From Chitinimonas arctica (lineage in GTDB: Bacteria; Pseudomonadota; Gammaproteobacteria; Burkholderiales; Chitinimonadaceae), in contig NZ_CP041730.1 of the NCBI RefSeq assembly GCF_007431345.1, forward strand, positions 4,402,001 to 4,466,000: a DNA stretch of 64,000 bases, read 5' to 3'. The notes under the pieces are model-generated. The model made no database searches, was not told the DNA's origin, and worked only from the letters and a program-made list of their open reading frames with translations. Of the stretch, positions 40,205 to 55,634 are shown one piece after another. Every line of letters begins with the position of its first letter. Position 1 is the stretch's first letter. Position numbers and translations under genes: made by a program.

Positions 40205-41872
40205 TCAACGCGCTTTCAGCAAACTATCCTGCTGCGGCCTGAACTCCGATCCGCTCGCAAAGCGGGGCCAGTTATTGCCGTTCGCCAGGCCACGGCCGAG
40301 CAGATAGAGCAAGGCCATGTCCTGCGCCCCACCGGCCAGGTTCCAGTCCGGTTTGATGACGTCGCTGGGTTTGTGATAATCGTTGGCAACGTACTCGTCG
40401 AACTTTTGCTTGGCGAACTGAGCCGAACGGCCCTGGAAATCGTTGCCGCTGCTGGTATTCAGGACCGGAATGCCGACGCGGGCGAATTCGAAGTGGTCGC
40501 CACGGAAATAGCTACCGGTTTCGGGCCTGGCTTCTGCCACGACTCGGCGTCCCTGCTTGGCGGCTGCCTGGCTCAAGCGCGCTTCCAAATCCGATTGGCC
40601 GGCGCCGACCAGGGTGATATCGCGGGTAGGACCGAAGTTGTTGATGCCGTCGATATTGATATTGGCCACCGTGCGGGCCAGCGGATAGAGCGGTTGCCGG
40701 ACGTAGTGACGGGCCCCGAGCAGGCCGCTCTCTTCGGCGGTGGTTGCCAGGAACAATACGCTGCGTGCCGGCCCGCGACCGGCCTTGGCGTCCTGTTTGA
40801 ACGCGCGGGCGATTTCCAGCAGGCTGGCCACGCCGGCGGCATTGTCGGCGGCCCCATGGTAGATCTGGTCGCCCTGGCGTCCCAGGTGATCCCAATGCGC
40901 GCTATAGATCAGCCAGTCGCGCTTGCGGTGCGGATCGGCGCCCTCCAGCCTGGCCACCACATTCTGCGAGTCGATGGGCCGCAGGATCTGATCCAGCTTG
41001 AAGGCAGCGCTGCCGGCCAGTTCCAGCGGTTTGAAGTCGCGCCGCAGGGCCGCCTGCTTCAGCTCGTCGAAATCCTCCCCGCAGGCTTTGAAAAGCGCCT
41101 GTGCGGATTCCCGCTGCAGCCAGGATTGCACCGGTACATTGCCGCTGTTGCCGTCGTTCGTCCGCAGGGTGAAATTTTCCTTGTACCAGCTGCTGACCAC
41201 CACCGGGAAGCCATAACCGGCCGGGCCGGTCTCATGCACGATGATGGCGCCGGCCGCGCCTTTGGCGGCGGCGATCTCGAATTTGTATGTCCAGCGGCCG
41301 TAATAGGTCATGGCCCGTCCCCTGAACATGTGCTCGTCGAGCTTGCCGGGATCGGCCGGATCGGGCAGGGGCGGATCGCCCACCAGCATCAGCAGGATCT
41401 TGCCGCGTACATCCACACCTTTGTAATCGTCCCAGCCGTATTCCGGCGCCTGGATGCCATAGCCGACAAAAACCAGCGGCGAATCGGCAACCGCCACCTG
41501 CTCGCGCGCCAGGCTGGAGGTGGCGACGAAGTCGGCGGGTGTTTGCAGCCTGAGGCCGGCGGCACAGCCGCCAAAAGTCAGCGCCGGCTGGCTGCTGATG
41601 CCCAGCAAGGGCACCTTCTGCACGTAGCTGCCGTCCGGATTGCCAGGTTGCAGGCCCAGGGCCTTGAATTGATCGGTCAGGTATCGCACCGTCGCGATTT
41701 CACCTGCGCTGCCTGGCGCGCGACCTTCGAAGGCGTCGGAACTGAGTACGGTGGTATGGGCCAGCAGCCGGGCCGGGCTGATCTTGCCGGCACTGGGCAG
41801 CGCCTGGGCAATTAGTGGAAGGACGGCACAGGCGAGGGCAAGCTGCCAGGGCAGACGGTGGGATGATCGCAT
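40205..41872 (-). CDS. Secreted M28 family zinc metallopeptidase
   Basis: A 555-residue aminopeptidase-type enzyme. A signal peptide (LPWQLALACAVLPLIAQA) precedes a PA-type insert (residues about 120-250, PLVFVGYGIQAPEYGWDDYK, GAAGAIIVHETGPAGYG). The M28 catalytic domain follows, with the two-zinc ligand set: SAHWDHLG (His), GAADNAAGV (Asp), TTAEESGLLGA (catalytic Glu and ligand Glu), NINIDGINN (Asp), and DYHKPSD (His). All metal ligands appear intact. It should act in the periplasm or outside the cell on peptides. The gene lies 115 bases after the TonB-like gene on the same strand and may share its transcript. Confidence 0.92.
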   Translation of the reverse strand: MRSSHRLPWQLALACAVLPLIAQALPSAGKISPARLLAHTTVLSSDAFEGRAPGSAGEIATVRYLTDQFKALGLQPGNPDGSYVQKVPLLGISSQPALTFGGCAAGLRLQTPADFVATSSLAREQVAVADSPLVFVGYGIQAPEYGWDDYKGVDVRGKILLMLVGDPPLPDPADPGKLDEHMFRGRAMTYYGRWTYKFEIAAAKGAAGAIIVHETGPAGYGFPVVVSSWYKENFTLRTNDGNSGNVPVQSWLQRESAQALFKACGEDFDELKQAALRRDFKPLELAGSAAFKLDQILRPIDSQNVVARLEGADPHRKRDWLIYSAHWDHLGRQGDQIYHGAADNAAGVASLLEIARAFKQDAKAGRGPARSVLFLATTAEESGLLGARHYVRQPLYPLARTVANINIDGINNFGPTRDITLVGAGQSDLEARLSQAAAKQGRRVVAEARPETGSYFRGDHFEFARVGIPVLNTSSGNDFQGRSAQFAKQKFDEYVANDYHKPSDVIKPDWNLAGGAQDMALLYLLGRGLANGNNWPRFASGSEFRPQQDSLLKAR

Positions 41873-41987
41873 AGGGCATTCCAGGGGAAGTGAGCGGAGA
41901 GAACTTCAGACCACCGCTTACCATAGTGGAAATACCGCGACCCGGCATGGTGAGGCCGACGCGCCTTCTGTTTTTCGAATACCTGGC

Positions 41988-42668
41988 TCAATCCTGCAAC
42001 CGAAACGAAAACGGCACCAGCAACTGTATCGGCCGGCCCTGGCCGATACACTGCAATCGCCGGGCGGCGCCACGCGCCAGGCTGGCGGCCGCCGGATGGG
42101 TGCTGGCCTTGATCGTGACGCTCTCCACCTGGCCATCCGCCGCCAGATTGAGCAGGACGGTGACCTCGGCCGTCTGTATCCCTTCCTCATCGGCCAGGGT
42201 AGAGAACTTATCGCCCAAGCCGACCTTGATGGCATCGAAATTCGAACAGACCACGCCTACCTTGGTGCTGACAGGCACTACCGGCGCCACGGGGGCGGCG
42301 ACCACTACCGGCGCCGGCGGCGCGGGTGGGGCAGGGGGCGGCGCCGGGGTGTCGGGTTTGACCGTGGTCACGGTGGTAATGGCCGTAGTGACCGGCGGTG
42401 GATTCGCGCGGATTTCAGGCGGCGGTACGTAAGCGGGCGGCGGCGGGGTACGCAAGGCCGGCGTAGGCAGCAAGATTTCCTCAACCGGCGGCGGCGGTGG
42501 CTTGGGCGCTTCGATGATGCGTGTCTCGATGGGCAGCAGCAACACTTCGGCGGCGCGCTTGGCCAGGCCATTGAATAGGGCATGGATGGCCGCGGCATGG
42601 ATCAGCACGGCGATCAGCAAACCGGAAAAACGCTTGAACGGTTTATCTGCCTCGCGTGCGAAATCCAT
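41988..42668 (-). CDS. TonB-like energy-transducer protein
   Basis: A protein of about 226 residues with TonB architecture: a short cytoplasmic start (MDFAREADKPFKRFSG), one membrane anchor (LLIAVLIHAAAIHALF), a long Pro-rich spacer (APKPPPPPVEEILLPTP, PAPPPAPPAPPAP), and a C-terminal domain (AEVTVLLNLAADGQVESVTI, ASTHPAAASLARGAARRL, PIQLLVPFSFRL) similar to TonB_C. It would connect the proton motive force to an outer-membrane receptor or act as a related protein. ExbB/ExbD genes are not adjacent. The start is ambiguous between two adjacent ATGs (42671 and 42668) because AGGAG lies three and six bases upstream; 42668 is given as better spaced. Confidence 0.82.
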   Translation of the reverse strand: MDFAREADKPFKRFSGLLIAVLIHAAAIHALFNGLAKRAAEVLLLPIETRIIEAPKPPPPPVEEILLPTPALRTPPPPAYVPPPEIRANPPPVTTAITTVTTVKPDTPAPPPAPPAPPAPVVVAAPVAPVVPVSTKVGVVCSNFDAIKVGLGDKFSTLADEEGIQTAEVTVLLNLAADGQVESVTIKASTHPAAASLARGAARRLQCIGQGRPIQLLVPFSFRLQD

Positions 42669-42841
42669 CATGCGCTCCTGCCGGCCTGCCACTTTCTAAT
42701 TAGGTATAGCTTGCTTCGACGCGGTGGCGGAAAGGTAATAATGGAGACGCGGCGGAAAGGGGCTGAACGGGAACTTCCAGGCGCATGCCGCGCCCAAGCG
42801 TCCCGGCGAGTATCCAGGCCGCCTGAAAAGAAGCAGACTCC

Positions 42842-44091
42842 ATGAACGATACGATTCCTTACCCGCATGCGCCTGGCGCGCCCTGGCGCCGCGCCTTGCT
42901 GGCCGCCGGCCTGGCCCTGGCAACGATGGGCAATGCGCTCGCGGCCGACCTGATCACCTTTTGGGACCAGCCTCGGCGCGGCGGGAATAGCTTTAACCGA
43001 TTGCCGCCCGACCAGGTCTATTTCGATGCACTTGGCGGCTATGGCGCCGATTGGGTCCGCCTGGCCTACGACAAATGGCGGCCGGAACAACGCGATTTCC
43101 TGTTGGGGGATGCCGATCATTACGCCGGCCTTGCCCAGGACGATCTGCGAACGCTAAAGGCGGCACTCGATCGTGCCCACCGGGCCGGTCTCAAGGTCGT
43201 TATCGCGCCGCTGTCGCTGCCCTATATGCGCTGGTCGCAGAACAATGGCGGCAAGTTCGACGGCCGCCTCTGGCAGGACCGCAAGCACTGGCCGGCGGCG
43301 GTCGCCTTCTGGCGTGATCTGGCCGAGGAATTGAAAGCGCATCCGGCGGTCGCTGCCTACAACCTGGTCAACGAGCCGGCCCCCGAGAAGCAGGCCGGCC
43401 TGGTGGAGCACGGCAAGCCGGCGGCAATGCAGGCGTGGTACCAGGCCCATCGGGGCGGCGCGCGCGACTTGCCCGCCTTCTATCAACAAGTTATCGACGC
43501 CATCCGCTCAGTCGATCCGGCGACCCCCGTCATGGTCGATGCCGGCTGGTATGGCGCGGCGGACGCCTTCAGCTATTGGCCGGCACGGCTACCCGACGAC
43601 AAGGTGCTGTACAGCTTTCATATGTACGAGCCCTATGCCGCCACCAGCGGACCGAACCTGAAGCGGGCCAAGCCCTACCGCTATCCGGGCAAGGTGCCGT
43701 TCGCGGACGGTCAGCCCCCCGAGTATTGGGACGGTAAACGCGTCGCCGCCTATCTGCAGCCGGTGTTCGACTGGGCCAGGGCGAAAGGGGTGCCGCCCAG
43801 CCGAATGGTGGCAGGCGAATTCGGCTGCATCCGCAAACTTGCCGGCTGCAAGACTTACCTCGAGGATGTATTGGCGGTACTTGATCGCGAAAAGACCCAC
43901 TGGGCCTTCTACAGCTTTCGCGAAGACAGCTGGGACGCCATGGATTACGAGCTGGGCGGCAGCAATGTGCCTTGGCAGTATTGGGAGGCGATGGAAAAAG
44001 GCCTGCCCGACCCGGTCAAGCGCAGCGCGACACCGCAATTCGAGCCCATTCGCAAGCGCTTGTCGCGGAACATACCTGCCGTTCCTGCGCC

Positions 44092-44095
<4 letters not shown>
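42842..44095 (+). CDS. Secreted glycoside hydrolase family 5 (cellulase-like)
   Basis: A 417-residue glycosidase with a signal peptide (RALLAAGLALATMGNALAA, cut before DLITF). It has the GH5 TIM-barrel pattern. Landmarks: GADWVRLAYDKW, LKVVIAPLSLPY, the acid/base AAYNLVNEPA (Glu178), YSFHMYEPY (His260 and Tyr262), and the nucleophile MVAGEFGCIR (Glu326), then WAFYSFREDSWDAMDYELG. Both catalytic glutamates are present. Substrate is probably a beta-glucan or related beta-linked polysaccharide; the subfamily is not determined. No carbohydrate-binding module is attached. It is transcribed divergently from the TonB-like gene and converges with the kinase gene, overlapping it by four bases. Confidence 0.9.
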
Positions 44096-47343
<3,248 letters not shown>

Positions 47344-47790
47344 GAGTTGATTTCTTTGTTTTCGCTTACCTGTCGGTATTGCGGCCCGACCGGCTTGGGC
47401 CGGTCCGATGGCTGGGCTGTATTTCTTGGGAATAGCCTACTTGGAAGAGAAATACGAAGAAATCCACTGCTGGCGCCCGTCAGCGATGCGGCGACTGTCA
47501 AAGCCATGTTAGTCAGCACGGCGATAGCGCGCCGGCTTTTCGAGTAGTCGTTCGCACACTTCGGCGAGTGCGGGCAGGATTTCCTGCACAATCCGATGAA
47601 CGGTCATTGCCCCGCAAATGGCGTGTATTAGCCATTCCTACTACAGCTTTTGGCCATATCTCCGGCTTGCCTTGCTGCCAGGGGCTTCCAGGGCATTGCA
47701 TATTTTTTTCAGTCCCTTAATACTGAAATCACTCGCACGGCACTAAGCCGGTGGGATCCGCAACTCTACGCTCACTACTCCGGAGGCATC
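47344..47790. other. Leader and relic region upstream of the small peptide gene
   Basis: 447 bases without a confident gene. A minus-strand frame ending near 47510 gives MTVHRIVQEILPALAEVCER and more up to 47609; it looks like a leftover of a larger gene but no family is recognised. The right half is AT-rich around 47700-47735 and contains an inverted repeat that may belong to the promoter of the peptide gene. Confidence 0.35.
47707..47728. promoter_or_regulatory. Inverted repeat, possible operator of the peptide gene
   Basis: TTTCAGT (47707-47713) and ACTGAAA (47722-47728) are exact reverse complements separated by eight AT-rich bases (CCCTTAAT). The site lies 63 bases upstream of the peptide start. 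TTGCAT upstream and TAATAC within the spacer could form a weak promoter. Could be a regulator binding site; this is not proven. Confidence 0.3.
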
Positions 47791-47940
47791 ATGGAAAACA
47801 TGCAAGCTCTTATGGAAACCGAACTCTTGGAAGTTGCACTGAAGACCGCTACGCAACAAAAGCCCGATCTTCAGCTGAAGATCGTCAAGTCCAATAAGGA
47901 AGCGATGGCATCGCATTCGCATGATATCGACGCCAACTGA
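47791..47940 (+). CDS. 49-residue putative RiPP-like precursor peptide
   Basis: A short gene with an excellent ribosome binding site (CGGAGG four bases before ATG 47791). The peptide has an acidic, amphipathic first half (MENMQALMETELLEVALKTA), a lysine-bearing middle (KPDLQLKIVKSNKEA), and a short polar end (MASHSHDIDAN). This leader-plus-core layout is typical of ribosomal peptide precursors. The core lacks Cys, and its only modifiable residues are Ser, His, Asn and Asp, so it is not a classical azole substrate. It is followed by an intrinsic terminator and then a SagB/ThcOx-type oxidoreductase gene with a similar RBS. I know no named family for this peptide. A small regulatory or toxin peptide is the alternative. 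Confidence 0.6.
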   Translation: MENMQALMETELLEVALKTATQQKPDLQLKIVKSNKEAMASHSHDIDAN

Positions 47941-47970
47941 TATCCACTGATCCGGATAGTAGTGTGATTC

Positions 47971-48002
47971 AAGCAGCTCGCTGATTCAGCGGGCTGTTTT
48001 AC
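47971..48002 (+). terminator. Terminator/attenuator between peptide and oxidoreductase genes
   Basis: A stem of about 13 pairs (AAGCAGCTCGCTG at 47971-47983 with CAGCGGGCTGTTT at 47987-47999, including G-T pairs and a three-base loop) is followed by a short T-run ending TTTTA. Partial read-through would make the peptide more abundant than the enzyme, as is usual in RiPP operons. Confidence 0.7.
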
Positions 48003-48058
48003 TATTGAAAATGGGAATGCGAATAGTTAAAAATATCAATAATCCCGGAGGCGGAATC

Positions 48059-49117
48059 ATGCGGTTCAAAAGAGCAGGGACACTTGTCGTCTATTGGCAG
48101 GATGAGCAACTGGTTTTTCATAACTATGCCCAACGTTCCACGGTGCAGGCCAGTTTCGTCACCATGGAGATACTGAATTTTTTCAACGATTGGCAAACCA
48201 CCGAGGCTGCGGCAGCATTTTTCGACGGTTACTCCGCCGCCAGCATCGCCGGCGCGGTCGCGGAACTGCTCGATGGCGGGCTGTTGATTGCAGAAGCGAC
48301 ACCGGCCGCGCTGCAGGACCAGGCGATCGGCCGGGACTGGGCGCCCTGGCTGCCCGAAGCCAGCTTCCACTTTTCATCCAAGGATGCCGCCTATGTTCAT
48401 CGCGACTCCCCGCCGGAATTGAAGCAATCCAGTCTTCCCATTACCCCGCCGCCACCATTTTTCAAGTCCATCGCCGGCGCCACCGCCATTGCCTTGCCCA
48501 CGCCGGCCATGCCTTTGCAGGATTTCGGCGAGGTCTTGTTGCGGCGGCGGACCCACCGCAAATTCTCCGCCCAAGCGGTGGCCTTGGCCGACATTGCCCA
48601 GCTGCTCTCCATGGTATGGGGCGTCAAGGGCTATATCGATACCCCGACCTTCGGCAAGCTGCCGCTCAAGACCAGTCCATCGGGCGGGGCGCGGCATCCT
48701 GGCGAGGTGTATCTGATGGCATTGCGCGTCGAAGGGCTGGCCCCCGGCATCTACCACTACCATCCGGTGGACCATACCTTGTCCCTGGTAAACGGCCAAG
48801 TCAGTCCCGAGCGGGCGGCCAGCTATTGTGCGGACCAGCGCTACGTGGGCGATGCCGCCGCGCTTTTCCTGATGACGGCGATGTTTCCCCGCACCATGTG
48901 GAAGTATCACAAGCCCCGCGCCTACCGGGTGGTACTGCTCGATACCGGCCATCTGGGCCAGACCTTCTGCCTGCTGGCAACGGCCTTGGGCCTGGCGCCG
49001 TTCGGCACGGCGGCGTTGAAGGACACGTTGATCGAGCACGACCTTGGTATCGACGGCGTCAACGAGTCGGCCATGTACGTGACCGGCGTAGGGCACCGCA
49101 GGACGAATGCGGCATAA
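48059..49117 (+). CDS. SagB/ThcOx-type FMN oxidoreductase with N-terminal winged-helix-like region
   Basis: A 352-residue protein. Residues about 140-350 form a nitroreductase-like SagB/ThcOx domain: LLRRRTHRKFSAQAVALADI (FMN-binding Arg), TSPSGGARHPGEVYLMAL (206-221), PGIYHYHPVDHTL, YRVVLLDTGHLGQTFCLLAT and GLAPFGTAAL. In thiazole/oxazole RiPPs this family oxidises azolines to azoles. Residues 1-80 (LVVYWQDEQLVFHNYAQRST, MEILNFFNDWQ, LLDGGLLIAEA) look like a small winged-helix domain such as the PqqD/RRE fold that binds leader peptides. No YcaO cyclodehydratase gene is adjacent, so the chemistry would differ from streptolysin-type clusters. ATG 48059 is preceded by CGGAGG. Function as peptide tailoring enzyme is inferred from the neighbouring small gene. 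Confidence 0.85.
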   Translation: MRFKRAGTLVVYWQDEQLVFHNYAQRSTVQASFVTMEILNFFNDWQTTEAAAAFFDGYSAASIAGAVAELLDGGLLIAEATPAALQDQAIGRDWAPWLPEASFHFSSKDAAYVHRDSPPELKQSSLPITPPPPFFKSIAGATAIALPTPAMPLQDFGEVLLRRRTHRKFSAQAVALADIAQLLSMVWGVKGYIDTPTFGKLPLKTSPSGGARHPGEVYLMALRVEGLAPGIYHYHPVDHTLSLVNGQVSPERAASYCADQRYVGDAAALFLMTAMFPRTMWKYHKPRAYRVVLLDTGHLGQTFCLLATALGLAPFGTAALKDTLIEHDLGIDGVNESAMYVTGVGHRRTNAA

Positions 49118-49329
49118 GTGGGCGCCACATATATTAGATAGATTTGTAACGCCGCCTCGACCGGCCCGAAGCGCATTTGCGGCTTACCAGCGTCCCAATT
49201 ACAAAAGGTGCGCGACTGTTCCGCGAAGCGCTGGCGGTTTGCATAGGATGGTGTTTTTGCTAAGTCTTTGTATTTCTTGAAGTGCAATCGAAGACTAAAG
49301 GAGAGACTAAAGAATTTTGCAGAAGGGTG

Positions 49330-49358
49330 TTGACGCACGGTGCGGCTAACCGTATAGT
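49330..49358 (+). promoter_or_regulatory. rRNA operon promoter
   Basis: TTGACG (49330-49335, five of six) and TATAGT (49353-49358, five of six) are spaced by 17 bases. The following sequence (TCGCCTCC) is GC-rich like the discriminator of stringently controlled rRNA promoters. The A-rich stretch just upstream (about 49293-49315) may be an UP element. Confidence 0.75.
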
Positions 49359-49435
49359 TCGCCTCCTGCTGCTGACGCAGACAAATAAACGAAGCGAAAC
49401 ACTCGATGTTAGCCAAGTTAGTCTGAACAAGCAAA

Positions 49436-49447
49436 CGCTCTTTAACA
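49436..49447 (+). promoter_or_regulatory. boxA antitermination element in the rRNA leader
   Basis: CGCTCTTTAACA matches the boxA consensus TGCTCTTTAACA except for the first base. It recruits NusB/NusE so that polymerase passes Rho-dependent terminators in the rRNA operon. Confidence 0.75.
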
Positions 49448-49555
49448 AGATACAACCGATAAGCGTAGGCACTTGGCTTTAGGCTAAAGGCTTACGAGAT
49501 TTGACGGCTTAGGCTGTTGAATCAAGCAATGCCAGTTTTGTTTCAAAAACAGAGA

Positions 49556-51096
<1,541 letters not shown>

Positions 51097-51196
51097 GAGA
51101 AAGGCCGACAGGCCAAGTGTCTACACTTATCGGTTGTGTGTTGAGAAGTACGGAGTGCTGTTCGGGGAACCGGACAGAGACTTCAAAGAGAAAGCT

Positions 51197-51273
51197 GGGT
51201 CAGTAGCTCAGTCGGTTAGAGCACCGTCTTGATAAGGCGGGGGTCATAGGTTCGATTCCTATCTGACCCACCA
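51197..51273 (+). tRNA. tRNA-Ile (anticodon GAU)
   Basis: 77-base cloverleaf in the 16S-23S spacer. Acceptor GGGTCAG pairs with CTGACCC; anticodon GAT is at 51231-51233; T-loop GGTTCGATTCC and encoded CCA end are present. It is the standard spacer tRNA. Confidence 0.97.
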
Positions 51274-51282
51274 GTCGTTATA

Positions 51283-51358
51283 GGGGGTTTAGCTCAGCTG
51301 GGAGAGCACCTGCTTTGCAAGCAGGGGGTCGTCGGTTCGATCCCGTCAACCTCCACCA
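51283..51358 (+). tRNA. tRNA-Ala (anticodon UGC)
   Basis: 76-base cloverleaf nine bases after tRNA-Ile. Acceptor GGGGGTT pairs with AACCTCC (one G-T pair); anticodon TGC at 51316-51318 in the loop CTTTGCAAG; T-loop GGTTCGATCCC; encoded CCA end. Confidence 0.97.
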
Positions 51359-51465
51359 TTCTTTTTGAAGGTAAGGAAACAAACAACAGCGAATTCGAGC
51401 ATCCTGGGTAGGTAGAGGAGGGTTTGAGTTTCTTGTTGCTTGGCTTCTTTAGCCAATCTGTACTT

Positions 51466-51477
51466 TGCTCTTTAACA
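51466..51477 (+). promoter_or_regulatory. boxA element in the 16S-23S spacer
   Basis: TGCTCTTTAACA is an exact match to the boxA consensus, about 140 bases before the 23S gene. It re-establishes antitermination after the tRNA genes. Confidence 0.8.
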
Positions 51478-51607
51478 AGATAGAAGAAGTAATCAATGTA
51501 GTTCTAGTAAAGAACTGCAATGGGTTGATTGTATCGAAACTGGATTCATGACTAGTCGCATGGATCCGGGCAAACGCAAAAGACCGATAACCAGGCATTT
51601 TTGGTTA

Positions 51608-54496
<2,889 letters not shown>

Positions 54497-54641
54497 TAAC
54501 CCAAGATGCCTGAGCATCGGGTTTGCGGGTACAACCAACCCAAAAGATTACTTCTTCTATCGAATGGTTTGCGACGCTTAAGTGCGAAGCGAGCCACAGA
54601 AATGCTAGAACGATGTGCAAACACATTGTTCGCCCCAGTTT

Positions 54642-54757
54642 TGCTTGGCGGCAATAGCGCGTTGGACCCACGCCTTCCCATCTCGAACAGGACCGTGAAA
54701 CGACGTTGCGCCGATGATAGTGCGGACTACCCGTGTGAAAGTAGGTCACCGCCAGGC
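54642..54757 (+). rRNA. rrf: 5S ribosomal RNA
   Basis: A gene of about 116 bases that starts TGCTTGGCGGCAATAGCGC and ends GTCACCGCCAGGCT; the two ends pair. The internal ACCCACGCCTTCCCATCTCG and GATGATAGTGCGGACT are standard 5S landmarks. It lies about 145 bases after the 23S gene. Confidence 0.96.
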
Positions 54758-54766
54758 TCCCCATAG

Positions 54767-54800
54767 AAAACCCCGAACTCGTTGAGTTCGGGGTTTTTGC
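54767..54800 (+). terminator. Intrinsic terminator of the rRNA operon
   Basis: A perfect 14-bp stem (AAAACCCCGAACTC at 54767-54780 and GAGTTCGGGGTTTT at 54784-54797) with loop GTT and a T-run. Flanking A- and T-runs allow it to serve the convergent toxin gene as well. Confidence 0.95.
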
Positions 54801-54857
54801 TTTGGGCGGCACTTAAAAATAAAAATGGTTATTTATCCGAAAGAAGATTCTGCGCTT

Positions 54858-55280
54858 CTAAGCGAGTAATTGAACAGGAATGCCTAGCATCGCACCGGCA
54901 GAGGCCATGCCTCGGTCAAACGTAAACACTGTTGCCTCATGAGCCGCGGCAATCGCCAGATGCAGCCCATCGCTGGCACGAAGCGTTGTTCTCCAGCCCT
55001 CGAGCAAGATGACCGCCTGACGATGATCGGCATCATCCACATCGATTCTGTGTAGATGCGGAGAAACGATGCGGCTATAGGTATCGACTACGTCATGCGC
55101 AGAAACTTTGCTCAATTGCCGGGTACGAATCTTGACGCCAAGCGCGGACAGAAGTTCGACCTCAGTCCAGCTGCTTATAGCTAGCGGTTCACCAGAACTT
55201 ACCATGAATGTCTCGGCAGCAAGACTTCCAGCTTCTGGTGTTAGATAGGCAAGCAAGACGCTCGTATCGACGTATCGCAT
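54858..55280 (-). CDS. VapC-type PIN-domain toxin
   Basis: A 140-residue PIN-domain ribonuclease. The acidic catalytic residues are visible in MRYVDTSVLLAY (Asp5), SSWTEVELLSAL (Glu), ASDGLHLAIAAAHEA (Asp) and VFTFDRGMASA (Asp). It is the toxin of a type II pair and would cleave RNA when not bound by the antitoxin encoded just upstream. The toxin ATG (55278-55280) directly abuts the antitoxin stop (55281), so the genes are coupled. The pair lies between the rRNA terminator and the giant LRR gene. Confidence 0.88.
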   Translation of the reverse strand: MRYVDTSVLLAYLTPEAGSLAAETFMVSSGEPLAISSWTEVELLSALGVKIRTRQLSKVSAHDVVDTYSRIVSPHLHRIDVDDADHRQAVILLEGWRTTLRASDGLHLAIAAAHEATVFTFDRGMASAGAMLGIPVQLLA

Positions 55281-55517
55281 TTAGTAACGGTCACCTTCAC
55301 GAACGATGCGCATGAAGTCGCCGGCCGGTTGGCTTTGCTGGGGCAGTTTGGCGCGAAACTCGGCTAGGCTCGGTAGTTGCTGCCGTGGCGGGAGGCTGGC
55401 AACCAAGCGGACAACGGCACGGCCGCGCTTGGTAATCGTCACCTCCTCGCCCGCCTCGACTAGTTCGATCAAGTGGCTAAGATGCGCTTTGGCGTCCGCT
55501 AACTTAAAGGTATGCAT
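55281..55517 (-). CDS. Phd/YefM-type antitoxin
   Basis: A 78-residue antitoxin. The N-terminal DNA-binding part is typical: MHTFKLADAKAHLSHLIELV, EAGEEVTITKRGRAVVRLV. The C-terminal part (LAEFRAKLPQQSQPAGDFM, IVREGDRY) is the flexible toxin-binding tail. It should bind and inhibit the PIN toxin and repress its own promoter. The order antitoxin-toxin and the absence of a gap are usual for this class. Confidence 0.9.
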   Translation of the reverse strand: MHTFKLADAKAHLSHLIELVEAGEEVTITKRGRAVVRLVASLPPRQQLPSLAEFRAKLPQQSQPAGDFMRIVREGDRY

Positions 55518-55634
55518 GTTGGCTTTGTGACTATCTAGATGGTCTTTTCATGGTAGCAGGAGGAAAAGGCAGGAGCCATCCTACCCAACTCCGTATGCAG
55601 AAAGATACGGAAGATTACGACAGCCCGTCCCTGC

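Larger units (their letters stand above)
49118..49555. other. Upstream region of the rRNA operon
   Basis: 438 bases without a protein gene. It contains the rRNA promoter (49330-49358), a boxA antitermination element (49436-49447) and the spacer that will pair with the 16S trailer for processing. No clear terminator for the oxidoreductase gene was found at its left end. Confidence 0.6.

Noticed and set aside
40181..41815. 544-codon plus-strand frame opposite the M28 peptidase
   Set aside because: The minus-strand gene has a signal peptide and all zinc ligands; the plus frame is its shadow.
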